Shown: one piece after another, positions 1-6,208 of the stretch
Layout: every line of letters starts with the position of its first letter
Position numbering within the stretch: the stretch's first letter is position 1
DNA from: Candidatus Sulfotelmatobacter sp.
GTDB lineage: Bacteria; Acidobacteriota; Terriglobia; Terriglobales; Acidobacteriaceae
Direction of reading: 5' to 3'
NCBI GenBank assembly: GCA_030037575.1
Contig: JASHRB010000112.1
Coordinates: forward strand, 1-7,143
DNA: 7,143 nt
Made by a program: the position numbers and the translations under genes
Notes under the pieces: generated by a model
The model's input: only the letters and a program-made list of their open reading frames with translations
The model's database searches: none
What the model was told of the DNA's origin: nothing

Positions 1-171
1 CGCCAGCGGCGGATGGAATTCAAAGTCATCTGGACAAAATTGCGCGACGGCAAAAGCGAGTACCACGTGGGCCTGCAGGCTTTGGCACAGTCAAAGGAAG
101 GCTGGGGAATGAACATTTTTTCAGTCGTCCCGGAATCGGCCAAACCTCATGCGGTAGGTGGAGCGGCTTAA
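1..171 (+). CDS. 3' end of a PilZ-like domain protein (partial)
   Basis: This is an open frame entering from the left edge and ending at TAA 169-171, giving 56 residues. The visible part reads like the last strands of a PilZ domain: a hydrophobic strand with FKVIW (residues 6-10), a short polar turn (RDGKSEY), then YHVGLQAL and a WGMNIF segment. This matches the usual end of PilZ-like proteins, where a VxW strand is followed by an (I/V)G strand and a WG-containing strand. PilZ domains typically bind cyclic di-GMP, but the diagnostic RxxxR and (D/N)xSxxG motifs lie upstream of the window, so binding cannot be judged. The tail (about 14 residues) is Pro/Ala/Gly-rich and probably disordered. The stop lies 13 bases before the pilin start, so the two are probably co-transcribed. 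The family call is tentative because most of the protein is missing. Confidence 0.5.
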   Translation, partial: RQRRMEFKVIWTKLRDGKSEYHVGLQALAQSKEGWGMNIFSVVPESAKPHAVGGAA

Positions 172-184
172 TTATGGGAACATC

Positions 185-346
185 ATGGACAATCTAAGAA
201 AACTCTGGTCCGGCGAGGATGGGCAGGACGTGGCCGAATATTCCGTGATGCTGGCGGTGATTCTGGTCATCGTGGTGGGCACGGTTCGCCTGATCGGATC
301 GAACGCCAACAATGTTTTTTCCCAAGTTGCCAGCGGTGTTCAGTAA
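185..346 (+). CDS. flp: Flp family type IVb pilin
   Basis: This encodes a 53-residue prepilin of the Flp/Tad type, the small subunit of type IVb pili assembled by the Tad secretion machinery and used for adhesion. Residues 1-13 form a short charged leader ending in EDG. The prepilin peptidase motif G|QDVAEY follows, with Glu at +5 and Tyr at +6 of the mature protein, the signature of Flp pilins. A continuous hydrophobic helix (about residues 20-36) and a short polar tail rich in Asn/Ser come next. The mature subunit would be 40 residues, within the usual Flp size. I chose ATG 185; a GTG at 158 in the same frame would add nine residues, overlap the upstream gene and lengthen the leader unusually. 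The Shine-Dalgarno is weak (GGGAA at 176-180). No tad assembly genes are in view, so the pilus machinery must be encoded elsewhere or upstream. Confidence 0.93.
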   Translation: MDNLRKLWSGEDGQDVAEYSVMLAVILVIVVGTVRLIGSNANNVFSQVASGVQ

Positions 347-430
347 AGCCAGGCGCTGCCGCCGATTGTCGGCCCCACCAGCGAATCCAGCTTTCCGCAA
401 AGAACTTCCCACCTGGGGGCGGCGAGGATC

Positions 431-1366
431 CTAGGGCCGCGCGGCGTTGCCCATCATCAGCACAAATAACAGCGGAAGGTATACGACGGTGGCTTGCAAC
501 ACATGCCGCGCCAGCATTTTCGAGCGCGCGCTGTTCAGCGGCATGCGGAGAAACGCCAGCCGCGCCCCGAAGTAGAAAAGCGCCACGCTCAAGGTCAATG
601 CTCCCACCAGATAAATTCTTCCTGCCATTCCGAAAAGGCTCGGCAAGATGCTGAGCGGGATCAAAATCAGAGAATAGGCAACGATCCGGTGCGCTGTGGA
701 GCGGCCGTCTTCTTCGACCACCGGCAACATGCGAATTCCGCCCGCGGCATAGTCTTCCCGGTAAAGCCAGGCGATGGAAAAGAAATGCGGGAACTGCCAA
801 ACGAAAAGAATGCCGAACAGTATGAGCGTCTCCCATTCCAGGCGCCCGCGTGCCGCAGCCCAGCCCAGCACCCCGGGCATTGCTCCCGGAAACGCGCCCA
901 CAAATGTGCAGATGGGGGAGACCCGCTTCAACGGCGTATAAGCCGCCAGATACACCACCGAAGTCAAAAGGGTCAGCCACCCGGTCAGGGGATTGGCCGC
1001 AAGTGCGAGATAAATCGAACCGCCGACCGTGGCGAGCGAGCCCGCGATCGCCGCCTGCCCGACGCTCATGCGCCCGGCTGGCAGCGGACGTTGCGCCGTA
1101 CGCCGCATACGCGCATCCACCTTCCGTTCCATCACCTCATTGAGCGCCGCGGTTCCGCTCGAAACCAGTCCAATTCCGAGCAGCGCGTGCCACAGTCCCC
1201 AGGAGAGCGAAGAGACGCCCGCTTTCTGGGCGCCCAAATAATAGCCACACCAGGCGGTCATGACGATCAAAGTCGTGACCCGCAGTTTCATCAATTCGGC
1301 GTAGTCGCGCAGGACAGAAGTTGCCCGCGCACGCAACAAAAACTGAGGTTGGCGCATCGTGCTCAT
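431..1366 (-). CDS. ctaB: Heme o synthase (protoheme IX farnesyltransferase)
   Basis: This integral membrane UbiA-family prenyltransferase adds a farnesyl group from farnesyl diphosphate to the 2-vinyl of protoheme IX, giving heme o for bo-type oxidases or as the precursor of heme a. The product is 311 residues, a normal family length. The first prenyl-diphosphate/Mg binding motif is NEVMERKVD (residues 76-84, NxxxExxxD), followed by ARMRRTAQRPLP, which is strongly typical of CtaB. Other family marks are YTPLKR (143-148), GAFPGAMPGVLGW (157-169), WQFPHFF (190-196) and the second polar motif YREDYAAGGIRMLPV (202-216). About eight or nine hydrophobic helices are visible. I start at ATG 1366; a second ATG at 1357 is possible, and neither has a clear Shine-Dalgarno. 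The gene is convergent with the pilin and has no oxidase genes beside it in this window, so its genomic partners are not shown. Confidence 0.95.
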   Translation of the reverse strand: MSTMRQPQFLLRARATSVLRDYAELMKLRVTTLIVMTAWCGYYLGAQKAGVSSLSWGLWHALLGIGLVSSGTAALNEVMERKVDARMRRTAQRPLPAGRMSVGQAAIAGSLATVGGSIYLALAANPLTGWLTLLTSVVYLAAYTPLKRVSPICTFVGAFPGAMPGVLGWAAARGRLEWETLILFGILFVWQFPHFFSIAWLYREDYAAGGIRMLPVVEEDGRSTAHRIVAYSLILIPLSILPSLFGMAGRIYLVGALTLSVALFYFGARLAFLRMPLNSARSKMLARHVLQATVVYLPLLFVLMMGNAARP

Positions 1367-1593
1367 TGCAGGATCGGTGGTGTGGTTATCGTACCTTTTG
1401 CCGCAGCCGCTTCCCTCGCCCGGCACATCTTGGTGAGATAAAACGCGAAGGAGGAGCAGCATTACGAAATTGCGCAAAAACTTCAGGAACTCGATACGTA
1501 CTCTCACCGCTGGTCAAAGTCAAGCTCAAACTCATAAGCGCGCCAAGAATCCGCCCGCGCAGCGAACCAGATTCTACTACATTGGCTTCTTCC

Positions 1594-3036
1594 TTAATGA
1601 CTCGCCGACGCAGTCGAAGTGGTGAAACTCTCGGGCGGATCAAAGAAGCATTGGTGCCACAGCGCTGCGTCCGACAATTTACCTGCCTTCCATTGCTGCA
1701 AGGTAGACAACGTGGCGGCAATCATGCCGCCGTCAGCCGAATCAAAGATGAGAACGATGCCTCCGAACTCGTCGGAATGCTGCTCCAGGTCGGCAAACTT
1801 CCTCTCCAGGACCGATTTGGCGAATTCGAGGCGCAATTGCGGACCATCGTCTTTGCGGGCCTCATCGGTTTTCTCGACGGACACGATTTTTACGGTTTTG
1901 CCCCGCAGCGGCTCCCAATCTCCCGGGAACGGAGCCTTCTCCTCCCGCGCCACGTGGAACAAGTCCGCGGCCACCGGTCCAACAGAAGCATTCGTCGGCA
2001 GATCGTTATCCGGGATGTCATCCGGCATTTCCACGTTATTGCGCCAGATCCATCCTCGAGAGAGCCCGGAAATGCGAACGTGGACCCAGTCGCGGGTGAA
2101 ATCGAGCATTTCAAACTCGTCGTGCGCGCTGGCGAGGAAAAGTGTTTTCGCCGTCAAGCTGGCACTGGCCACCACCGGAGTTCCGGACTTTTTCACGGCG
2201 ACGAGGTTGTTGGGGTGAGCTTGATTCTTCAGTACCTCTTCGAGGCCTTCCGCTTCCGCCCGCAATTCACGTTCATCCGTTTCGGCGATCGTCTTGCTCG
2301 AGGCGGTTGCCTTCGGCGTCACCTGGTTCTCCGCCATGGAAGCCAGCAACCCGCCGCCCTCGTCGGGAATTCGCGGCATCGGCGCCGAGAGGCTTGGCGG
2401 GTTATGGTTCGCAATGCTCGTCGTGGGGACGTTTTGGGTTGGTTGGGGCGCCGCCCCGGCCGGAGCGATGGCTGTAGGCGCGGGGGTGTAAGTGGAAGCC
2501 GTTGCGGGCGGGCGCGCGGAGCCAGGCCTTGGGCTCATTTGAGCCGCTGCCGAACCTGCAGCCGGCGGGTTGGTTCGCGGAGATTCCCGGGCTGCCTGGG
2601 TTGTTCCGAGAGCCGCCACTTGTTGTGCCAACTGATCAAAAATGTCTGCCTCCAGCCGGCCGTTTGACGGTAGTAGCTGATATCCCGAGTGGGTGCCGGC
2701 CGGATCGTTGTACCAGGCCGTGATTTCCGCGCCCACCCGAACTACGCAGCCACCGGAGGAAGTGGGACTCACCTGGATTCTCGCTTGGTAGTATCCACGC
2801 TGGTAGTGATCGAGGGAATTGCCGCTCGCGGCAGCAAAACCGTCGAGCACCGGCAGACGCCCCGCGGTTGCGTTTTGCATTTCCTTCAGTGCCTGTTCCA
2901 GCGCGGTTTTGGACTGCGGGAAAGTGCGCTCCATTTCACTATTTTGTGCTCGACTGTTCTGCGGCGAACAAAATCCGACCGCGATGACGAGCACAGCGCA
3001 AAGGGAGCACCACGGTCCGCCGGCCAAGCGTTTCAT
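1594..3036 (-). CDS. Secreted SH3-like domain protein with Pro/Ala-rich linker
   Basis: I do not recognise a named family. The 480-residue product has a signal peptide (residues 1-30, hydrophobic core about 12-23, likely cleavage after SRA) with no good lipobox, so it is probably periplasmic or secreted. Residues 33-144 look like a folded N-terminal domain (FPQSKTALEQALKEMQ, then strands around 79-108). Residues 145-225 are a Pro/Ala/Thr-rich disordered linker. Residues 250-272 are acidic and helical. Residues 284-335 resemble a bacterial SH3 domain, with TLFLASAHDEFEMLD, DWVHVRISG and SRGWIW in the order expected. A further folded C-terminal region follows (about 356-470, with GGIVLIFDSADGGMIA). 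The start ATG (3034-3036) overlaps the upstream stop as ATGA, and GGAG lies 8 bases upstream, so translation is probably coupled to the preceding SH3 gene. Bacterial SH3 domains often bind peptidoglycan or proteins, but no catalytic domain is visible. Confidence 0.8.
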   Translation of the reverse strand: MKRLAGGPWCSLCAVLVIAVGFCSPQNSRAQNSEMERTFPQSKTALEQALKEMQNATAGRLPVLDGFAAASGNSLDHYQRGYYQARIQVSPTSSGGCVVRVGAEITAWYNDPAGTHSGYQLLPSNGRLEADIFDQLAQQVAALGTTQAARESPRTNPPAAGSAAAQMSPRPGSARPPATASTYTPAPTAIAPAGAAPQPTQNVPTTSIANHNPPSLSAPMPRIPDEGGGLLASMAENQVTPKATASSKTIAETDERELRAEAEGLEEVLKNQAHPNNLVAVKKSGTPVVASASLTAKTLFLASAHDEFEMLDFTRDWVHVRISGLSRGWIWRNNVEMPDDIPDNDLPTNASVGPVAADLFHVAREEKAPFPGDWEPLRGKTVKIVSVEKTDEARKDDGPQLRLEFAKSVLERKFADLEQHSDEFGGIVLIFDSADGGMIAATLSTLQQWKAGKLSDAALWHQCFFDPPESFTTSTASASH

Positions 3037-4327
3037 TGCATCTGCTCCAGCTCATCGCGCATGATCCATCCGTGTTGCCCGTCGTGGGTTTCCACGCCAT
3101 ACCAGTAGGGCGTGGAAATCACAATCAAAACCTGTGTGCCCGCGGGCAGAGACTCGAGCGTGCCGGCGGTGTGAAAAGGCGCCGATTTGAGGGGCGCCCC
3201 CGGCGCCTTGACTAGGCGCTCCACTTGCCGGCGCAACTCTTCAACCTGCTGCTTGAGGCTCGGGTCGGCCGAACCGCTCGATACCTGGGCGGAATCAGGT
3301 TGCGCAGCGACCGTAGGCGACACCCCAACCGGCGACGGCGTGGGCGCCGAATCCGCTGCGCCCGCAAGCGGCGCGGACGAAGCGGCTGCCGGTTGAGCCA
3401 CATTTTCGGCCGGCCGAGCCGTTACATTGGTGGTGCCATTCGAGCTTGCCGGTGGGGAGGGAGGCGAGTCAGGCTGAGGAGCGCCCGAAGGCGGAGAGTT
3501 GGCGGCAACCACCGGAGCCGGCGCAGGCGAAGACTCCGTCGTGCTTGCGGCGGCCGGGGGCGCAGCCGGGGTGGAATTATCCACCGGAGGCGCAGTCAGG
3601 CTGGGACGGTAACTCGAAGATGACGCACCCGGTGCGGGTGGGGTCTGCGCGGCACCGTTGCGCTTTCTCGCCAACGCCTCCTGCCGCTCTTGCTCAGCCT
3701 CGGCATCCTGTTTTCTGACCAGTTCGATGAAGTCGAGATGATCTTGAATGTCCCGATATTCCGCGCTTTCGACCGAACCGTTGGATTCGTGAATCGTGCG
3801 GCGCACCTCCTCTTGGAACAGCGCATCGATGCGTAAGATGGTGTTTTTGCGCCCTGCGGCTTTACCACATAGCGGACGGCGAGCGTTCCGAGATCGCCGC
3901 TGTCTTTGAAGTTTCGCGGATCGAGCGCTTCCTCGCGAACCTTGTAGAAAACCTCTCCACCTTGTTTCCATTCGCCAAACGCTTTTGCGGAATCGGCAGC
4001 CTTGGCGCCGGTGACAAATTCGTCCCGGTTGTACTCCTTGGTTCCCCGAATGATGCCGTTGGCCGCGATATCCCCTACAACCTGGGCGACTTCGGGCGCG
4101 GGCAACGGGATGTTGACGATCAGTCCCTCGCCCCAGGCGATGCCTTCTTTTTTCCGGCCTTGTGAAGGGAGTGGATCGCCAAGAATACAGGTGAGAACAA
4201 ACACCAAACCCAGGCAACAGGTCGCCCACGAAGCGATCAGTGAATTGTGAAACTTGCCACTGGACCGGCTTTCTCGTTGCCTTTCATGGCCGCGAAGGCA
4301 ATGCCGCTCACGCATCCCGCAGTTCAC
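3033..4327 (-). pseudogene. Secreted SH3-like protein gene split by a -1 frameshift
   Basis: Two reading frames together encode one sensible protein. From GTG 4327 the first frame gives a basic N-terminus, a hydrophobic export segment (residues 29-49) and a folded region (about 65-160) with GTKEYNRDEFV, EVFYKVREEAL and PRNFKDSGDLGTLAVRYVV. It then turns into nonsense and stops at 3596. A second frame takes over exactly there (NTILRIDALFQEEVRR, SNGSVESAEYRDIQDHLDF) and runs on through a charged helix, a long Pro/Ala/Ser-rich linker, a short coiled coil (LKQQVEELRRQVERLVK) and a C-terminal SH3-like domain (GTQVLIV, WYGVETHDGQHGWI). The switch falls at the run of five T's at 3844-3848 (A's on the coding strand). 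Adding one A gives A-K-N-T and a continuous product of about 431 residues. The GTG start has GGAGAGG five bases upstream (4333-4339). The gene may be genuinely broken, or the run miscounted in assembly. Function is unknown. Confidence 0.75.
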
Positions 4328-4347
4328 CTTATCCTCTCCGTCCAGAG

Positions 4348-4376
4348 AGTTTCGTACTGCCGCATTCGAATGTCAA
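4348..4376 (-). promoter_or_regulatory. Candidate sigma-70 promoter for the SH3 gene pair
   Basis: On the minus strand a perfect TTGACA (4371-4376) is followed after 17 bases by GAAACT (4348-4353), which keeps only three of six -10 consensus bases, including the A at position 2 and the final T. A transcript would begin near 4341, leaving a short leader that just includes GGAGAGG (4333-4339) before the GTG at 4327. The spacing supports the call; the weak -10 lowers confidence. Confidence 0.4.
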
Positions 4377-4386
4377 CTTTTCGGGG

Positions 4387-4433
4387 ATTTGGGTGGCATT
4401 TGGGTGGGGGGCTACTTTTCAAAGCAACCCAAA
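4387..4433. repeat. 11-base tandem repeat with an inverted copy, possible operator
   Basis: ATTTGGGTGG occurs at 4387-4396 and again at 4398-4407, an 11-base period, close to one helical turn. ACCCAAA at 4427-4433 is the inverted partner of TTTGGGT (4399-4405), so a 7-base stem with a 21-base loop could form. No T-tract follows, so it is not a terminator. It lies just upstream of the leftward promoter candidate and about 80 bases upstream of the rightward one, which would suit a regulator site. That role is inferred. Confidence 0.35.
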
Positions 4434-4511
4434 CCGGAATTTGGCGGTGGCGGCCGCCGGCAGGGATGGGGTTGATTAACTTTGACGCTGTAAAAAATTT
4501 GTTAAAAATGC

Positions 4512-4541
4512 TTGAAAACCGACTTGGGCCCGTAGTAGGAT
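4512..4541 (+). promoter_or_regulatory. Candidate promoter for the cytochrome genes
   Basis: TTGAAA (4512-4517, five of six -35 consensus bases) is followed after 18 bases by TAGGAT (4536-4541, four of six -10 bases). The preceding stretch is AT-richer than its surroundings. A start near 4548 would leave a leader of about 150 bases before the ATG at 4697. An alternative -35, TTGACG at 4482-4487, has no good partner at normal spacing. Confidence 0.35.
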
Positions 4542-4584
4542 TTCGCGCGGTACGGTGGTAGAACCTTTACTCCAAAAAACTTTG

Positions 4585-4619
4585 TGCCGCCAAAAGCCGC
4601 AAACCTGCGGGTTGGCGCA
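4585..4619 (+). promoter_or_regulatory. Foldable stem-loop in the cytochrome gene leader
   Basis: An inner stem pairs CCGCA (4597-4601) with TGCGG (4606-4610) around the loop AACC. An outer stem pairs TGC and GCC (4585-4587 and 4589-4591, one bulged C) with GGC and GCA (4614-4619). It would sit mid-leader if transcription starts near 4548, and is too far from the Shine-Dalgarno at 4684-4689 to mask it alone. No T-run follows. It does not match a riboswitch class that I can identify. Confidence 0.35.
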
Positions 4620-4696
4620 GCGTGTTTCGGTATTCTCCGTATCTCTGGGTTCTTTTCACAATTGATGTTGACTTAATCTTGCCGAGGAGTCCGGCC

Positions 4697-6181
4697 ATGC
4701 ACGTTCTGAGTCGTTCCAGTCTTCGCAAGTTGGTTCCCTATGCGACCTCCTTCTTATCGTTAACGCTGGTTTTGATTCCTATCATCATTGTCTGTAGTCG
4801 GCCTGCGAATGCCCTGCCGGCGTTTGCTCGCAAGTACGGGCTGCGTTGCTCGGCTTGCCACGAGACTTGGCCGATTCTGAACAACTTCGGGCTGAAGTTC
4901 AGAGACAACGGCTACCAGATCATGAATGACCGCGATGCTCCGATCTGGCAGAATCCGTCGTACTGGCCGGTGACCTTCCGCATCACGCCCATCTGGCACC
5001 GCTACAGTGATCTGGCGGCGGTGGACACCTATACCGGAGTGACGGCCGCGAATCCCTATGGAACTTCTGCCATCGAGCGCATCACCAGCAGCGGCTTCGA
5101 CCTGAGCGGCCTCGATTTCCATACCGGTGGCACGCTGTACAAAAACATTTCGTTTTATGTGCTGCCCTCGTCGGACTCAACCGCAGCATTCCACTTCGAG
5201 ACCGTCATGGCACGCTTTGACAACCTATTTAACAGTCCATGGCTCAACATCAAGATGGGCAGGTTCGAGCTTAACAACCTGCTTTCTGAGAAGCGCATGG
5301 TGGGACTGACGGCCAACGGTGGGATCTATCAGACCTACCACTTCATCCCGGTCGGCGACGGCAACATTTTCGGCCAGATGGGCGATAACCAGCTGGGCAT
5401 GGAGTACTTGGGCCACTCGGTGAATGATCGCACCCGCGTCTCCGCAGCCCTGCTCAGTTCGGTGGATGGCAACGAAAACCTGACGCTGGGAGCCAATTCC
5501 TACAGCGGATTCTTCACCTTCGACCAAGCCATCGATGCGGGCAAGTGGGACGTGCAGCGTGTCGGGGCTTACGCCTTTGTCGGCGAGGCGGCAACATATT
5601 ACAAGACTTCCGGGGGAGTGCCCATCCCCGGTTCGGGAGTCGGCAACAAAGGATTTAGCCGCGTCGGTGTCACCACGCAGTTCTATTTCGGTCCGCATTT
5701 TGACGTCAACTTTGTAACTCAGCATGGAGAAGACAACGCATGGTTCGGCCAGGGCTATGGCGATGCGGTCGCCACCAACGGCGATGGCGGCGTAACTTGC
5801 ACCAGCACGGCTGGTTCCCCGGGTTGCCCTCCGAACAACACCCCGGGAACGGTTTTGCCGGCGACGGCGCGGGCGCCCAGTTGGAACGGCTACACGGTGG
5901 AAGCTCGCTACGTTTACAGTCCGCAGTTGATCTTTATAGGGGTCTTCGAGGCGGAGCGAATGCAGCAGCAGGGTACCATTGGGACACCCCAAAACTTGGG
6001 CAATATCAACAACTACAACGCGATCATTCGCTACAACCCGTTCATGACCAACCGCGCCGGCCTGGCCTTGCAGGCCGAATTCAACGTTTTCCACCAGGTC
6101 GGCACCGGGCCGACGGTGGGCTTAATCACGGCAAACACAAATACGAACGAACTGCTCCTCGGAACAGATTTCGACTTCTAA
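4697..6181 (+). CDS. Cyc2-like outer-membrane monoheme cytochrome/porin fusion
   Basis: The product is 494 residues. A signal peptide (1-39) with a long hydrophobic core ends in ANA. Immediately after comes LPAFARKYGLRCSACH with one c-type heme site, C51-x-x-C54-H55, then ETWPILNNFGLKFRDNGY. This N-terminal pattern (FAR..G..C..CH...P.LN.FG..F...GY) is what I know from Cyc2, the fused cytochrome-porin of iron oxidisers. Residues from about 90 onward alternate polar and hydrophobic, rich in aromatics and glycine (for example FYVLPSS, WLNIKMGRFEL, TVEARYVYS, LIFIGVFEAE). The protein ends in FDF with a terminal Phe, as in outer-membrane barrels. ATG 4697 is chosen because GAGGAG sits 7 bases upstream; an upstream in-frame GTG at 4622 lacks this. 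It likely carries electrons across the outer membrane, in a direction the sequence does not reveal. It may be a Cyc2-related but distinct family; the heme/barrel architecture is firmer than the name. Confidence 0.68.
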   Translation: MHVLSRSSLRKLVPYATSFLSLTLVLIPIIIVCSRPANALPAFARKYGLRCSACHETWPILNNFGLKFRDNGYQIMNDRDAPIWQNPSYWPVTFRITPIWHRYSDLAAVDTYTGVTAANPYGTSAIERITSSGFDLSGLDFHTGGTLYKNISFYVLPSSDSTAAFHFETVMARFDNLFNSPWLNIKMGRFELNNLLSEKRMVGLTANGGIYQTYHFIPVGDGNIFGQMGDNQLGMEYLGHSVNDRTRVSAALLSSVDGNENLTLGANSYSGFFTFDQAIDAGKWDVQRVGAYAFVGEAATYYKTSGGVPIPGSGVGNKGFSRVGVTTQFYFGPHFDVNFVTQHGEDNAWFGQGYGDAVATNGDGGVTCTSTAGSPGCPPNNTPGTVLPATARAPSWNGYTVEARYVYSPQLIFIGVFEAERMQQQGTIGTPQNLGNINNYNAIIRYNPFMTNRAGLALQAEFNVFHQVGTGPTVGLITANTNTNELLLGTDFDF

Positions 6182-6208
6182 CCATCGACTTTCTTAAGAG
6201 GGAAAGAC

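Larger units (their letters stand above)
4328..4696. other. Divergent intergenic region between SH3 and cytochrome genes
   Basis: These 369 bases separate the leftward SH3 pair from the rightward cytochrome pair. I see no convincing gene here; the short open frames lack family features and good starts. The region holds a leftward promoter candidate and Shine-Dalgarno next to the SH3 gene, an 11-base tandem repeat with an inverted partner (4387-4433), a G-rich stretch, an AT-richer patch (about 4472-4520) with a rightward promoter candidate, and a foldable leader (4585-4619) ahead of the cytochrome start. Confidence 0.7.

Noticed and set aside
347..430. Bidirectional terminator between the pilin and ctaB
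   Set aside because: Only a four-base stem (GCCG/CGGC) is visible, without a T-run on either side.
494..1441. Long + strand open frame across the ctaB region
   Set aside because: It is antisense to ctaB, whose motifs and helices are unmistakable. The frame's product is Arg/Gln/His-rich with no domain character.
1367..1507. N-terminal extension of ctaB to an upstream start at 1507
   Set aside because: The extra 47 residues do not resemble CtaB, no suitable ribosome-binding site precedes them, and the 311-residue form has normal family length.
1538..1560. Terminator hairpin after the SH3 gene
   Set aside because: GCGCG and CGCGC form only a five-base stem with a 13-base loop, and no T-run follows on the minus strand.
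1321..2667. Long + strand open frame opposite the SH3 gene
   Set aside because: It is the antisense shadow of a coherent secreted protein with signal peptide and SH3-like domain; its own product has low-complexity Arg/Gly-rich composition.
3842..3851. Programmed -1 ribosomal frameshift in the SH3 gene
   Set aside because: The site reads GCA AAA ACA in the first frame, which does not fit the X XXY YYZ slippery heptamer, and I saw no clear downstream pseudoknot. A one-base indel is simpler.
4585..4630. c-di-GMP-I (GEMM) riboswitch
   Set aside because: Only a GCAAACC-like string is present. The GACGCAAAGCC block and the two-helix layout are not found.
4622..4696. Upstream GTG start for the cytochrome/porin gene
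   Set aside because: It lacks a Shine-Dalgarno and would add 25 residues before a normal signal peptide; ATG 4697 has GAGGAG at ideal spacing.
5225..6094. Minus-strand open frame inside the cytochrome/porin gene
   Set aside because: It is antisense to a well-supported gene and has no ribosome-binding site or family motif.
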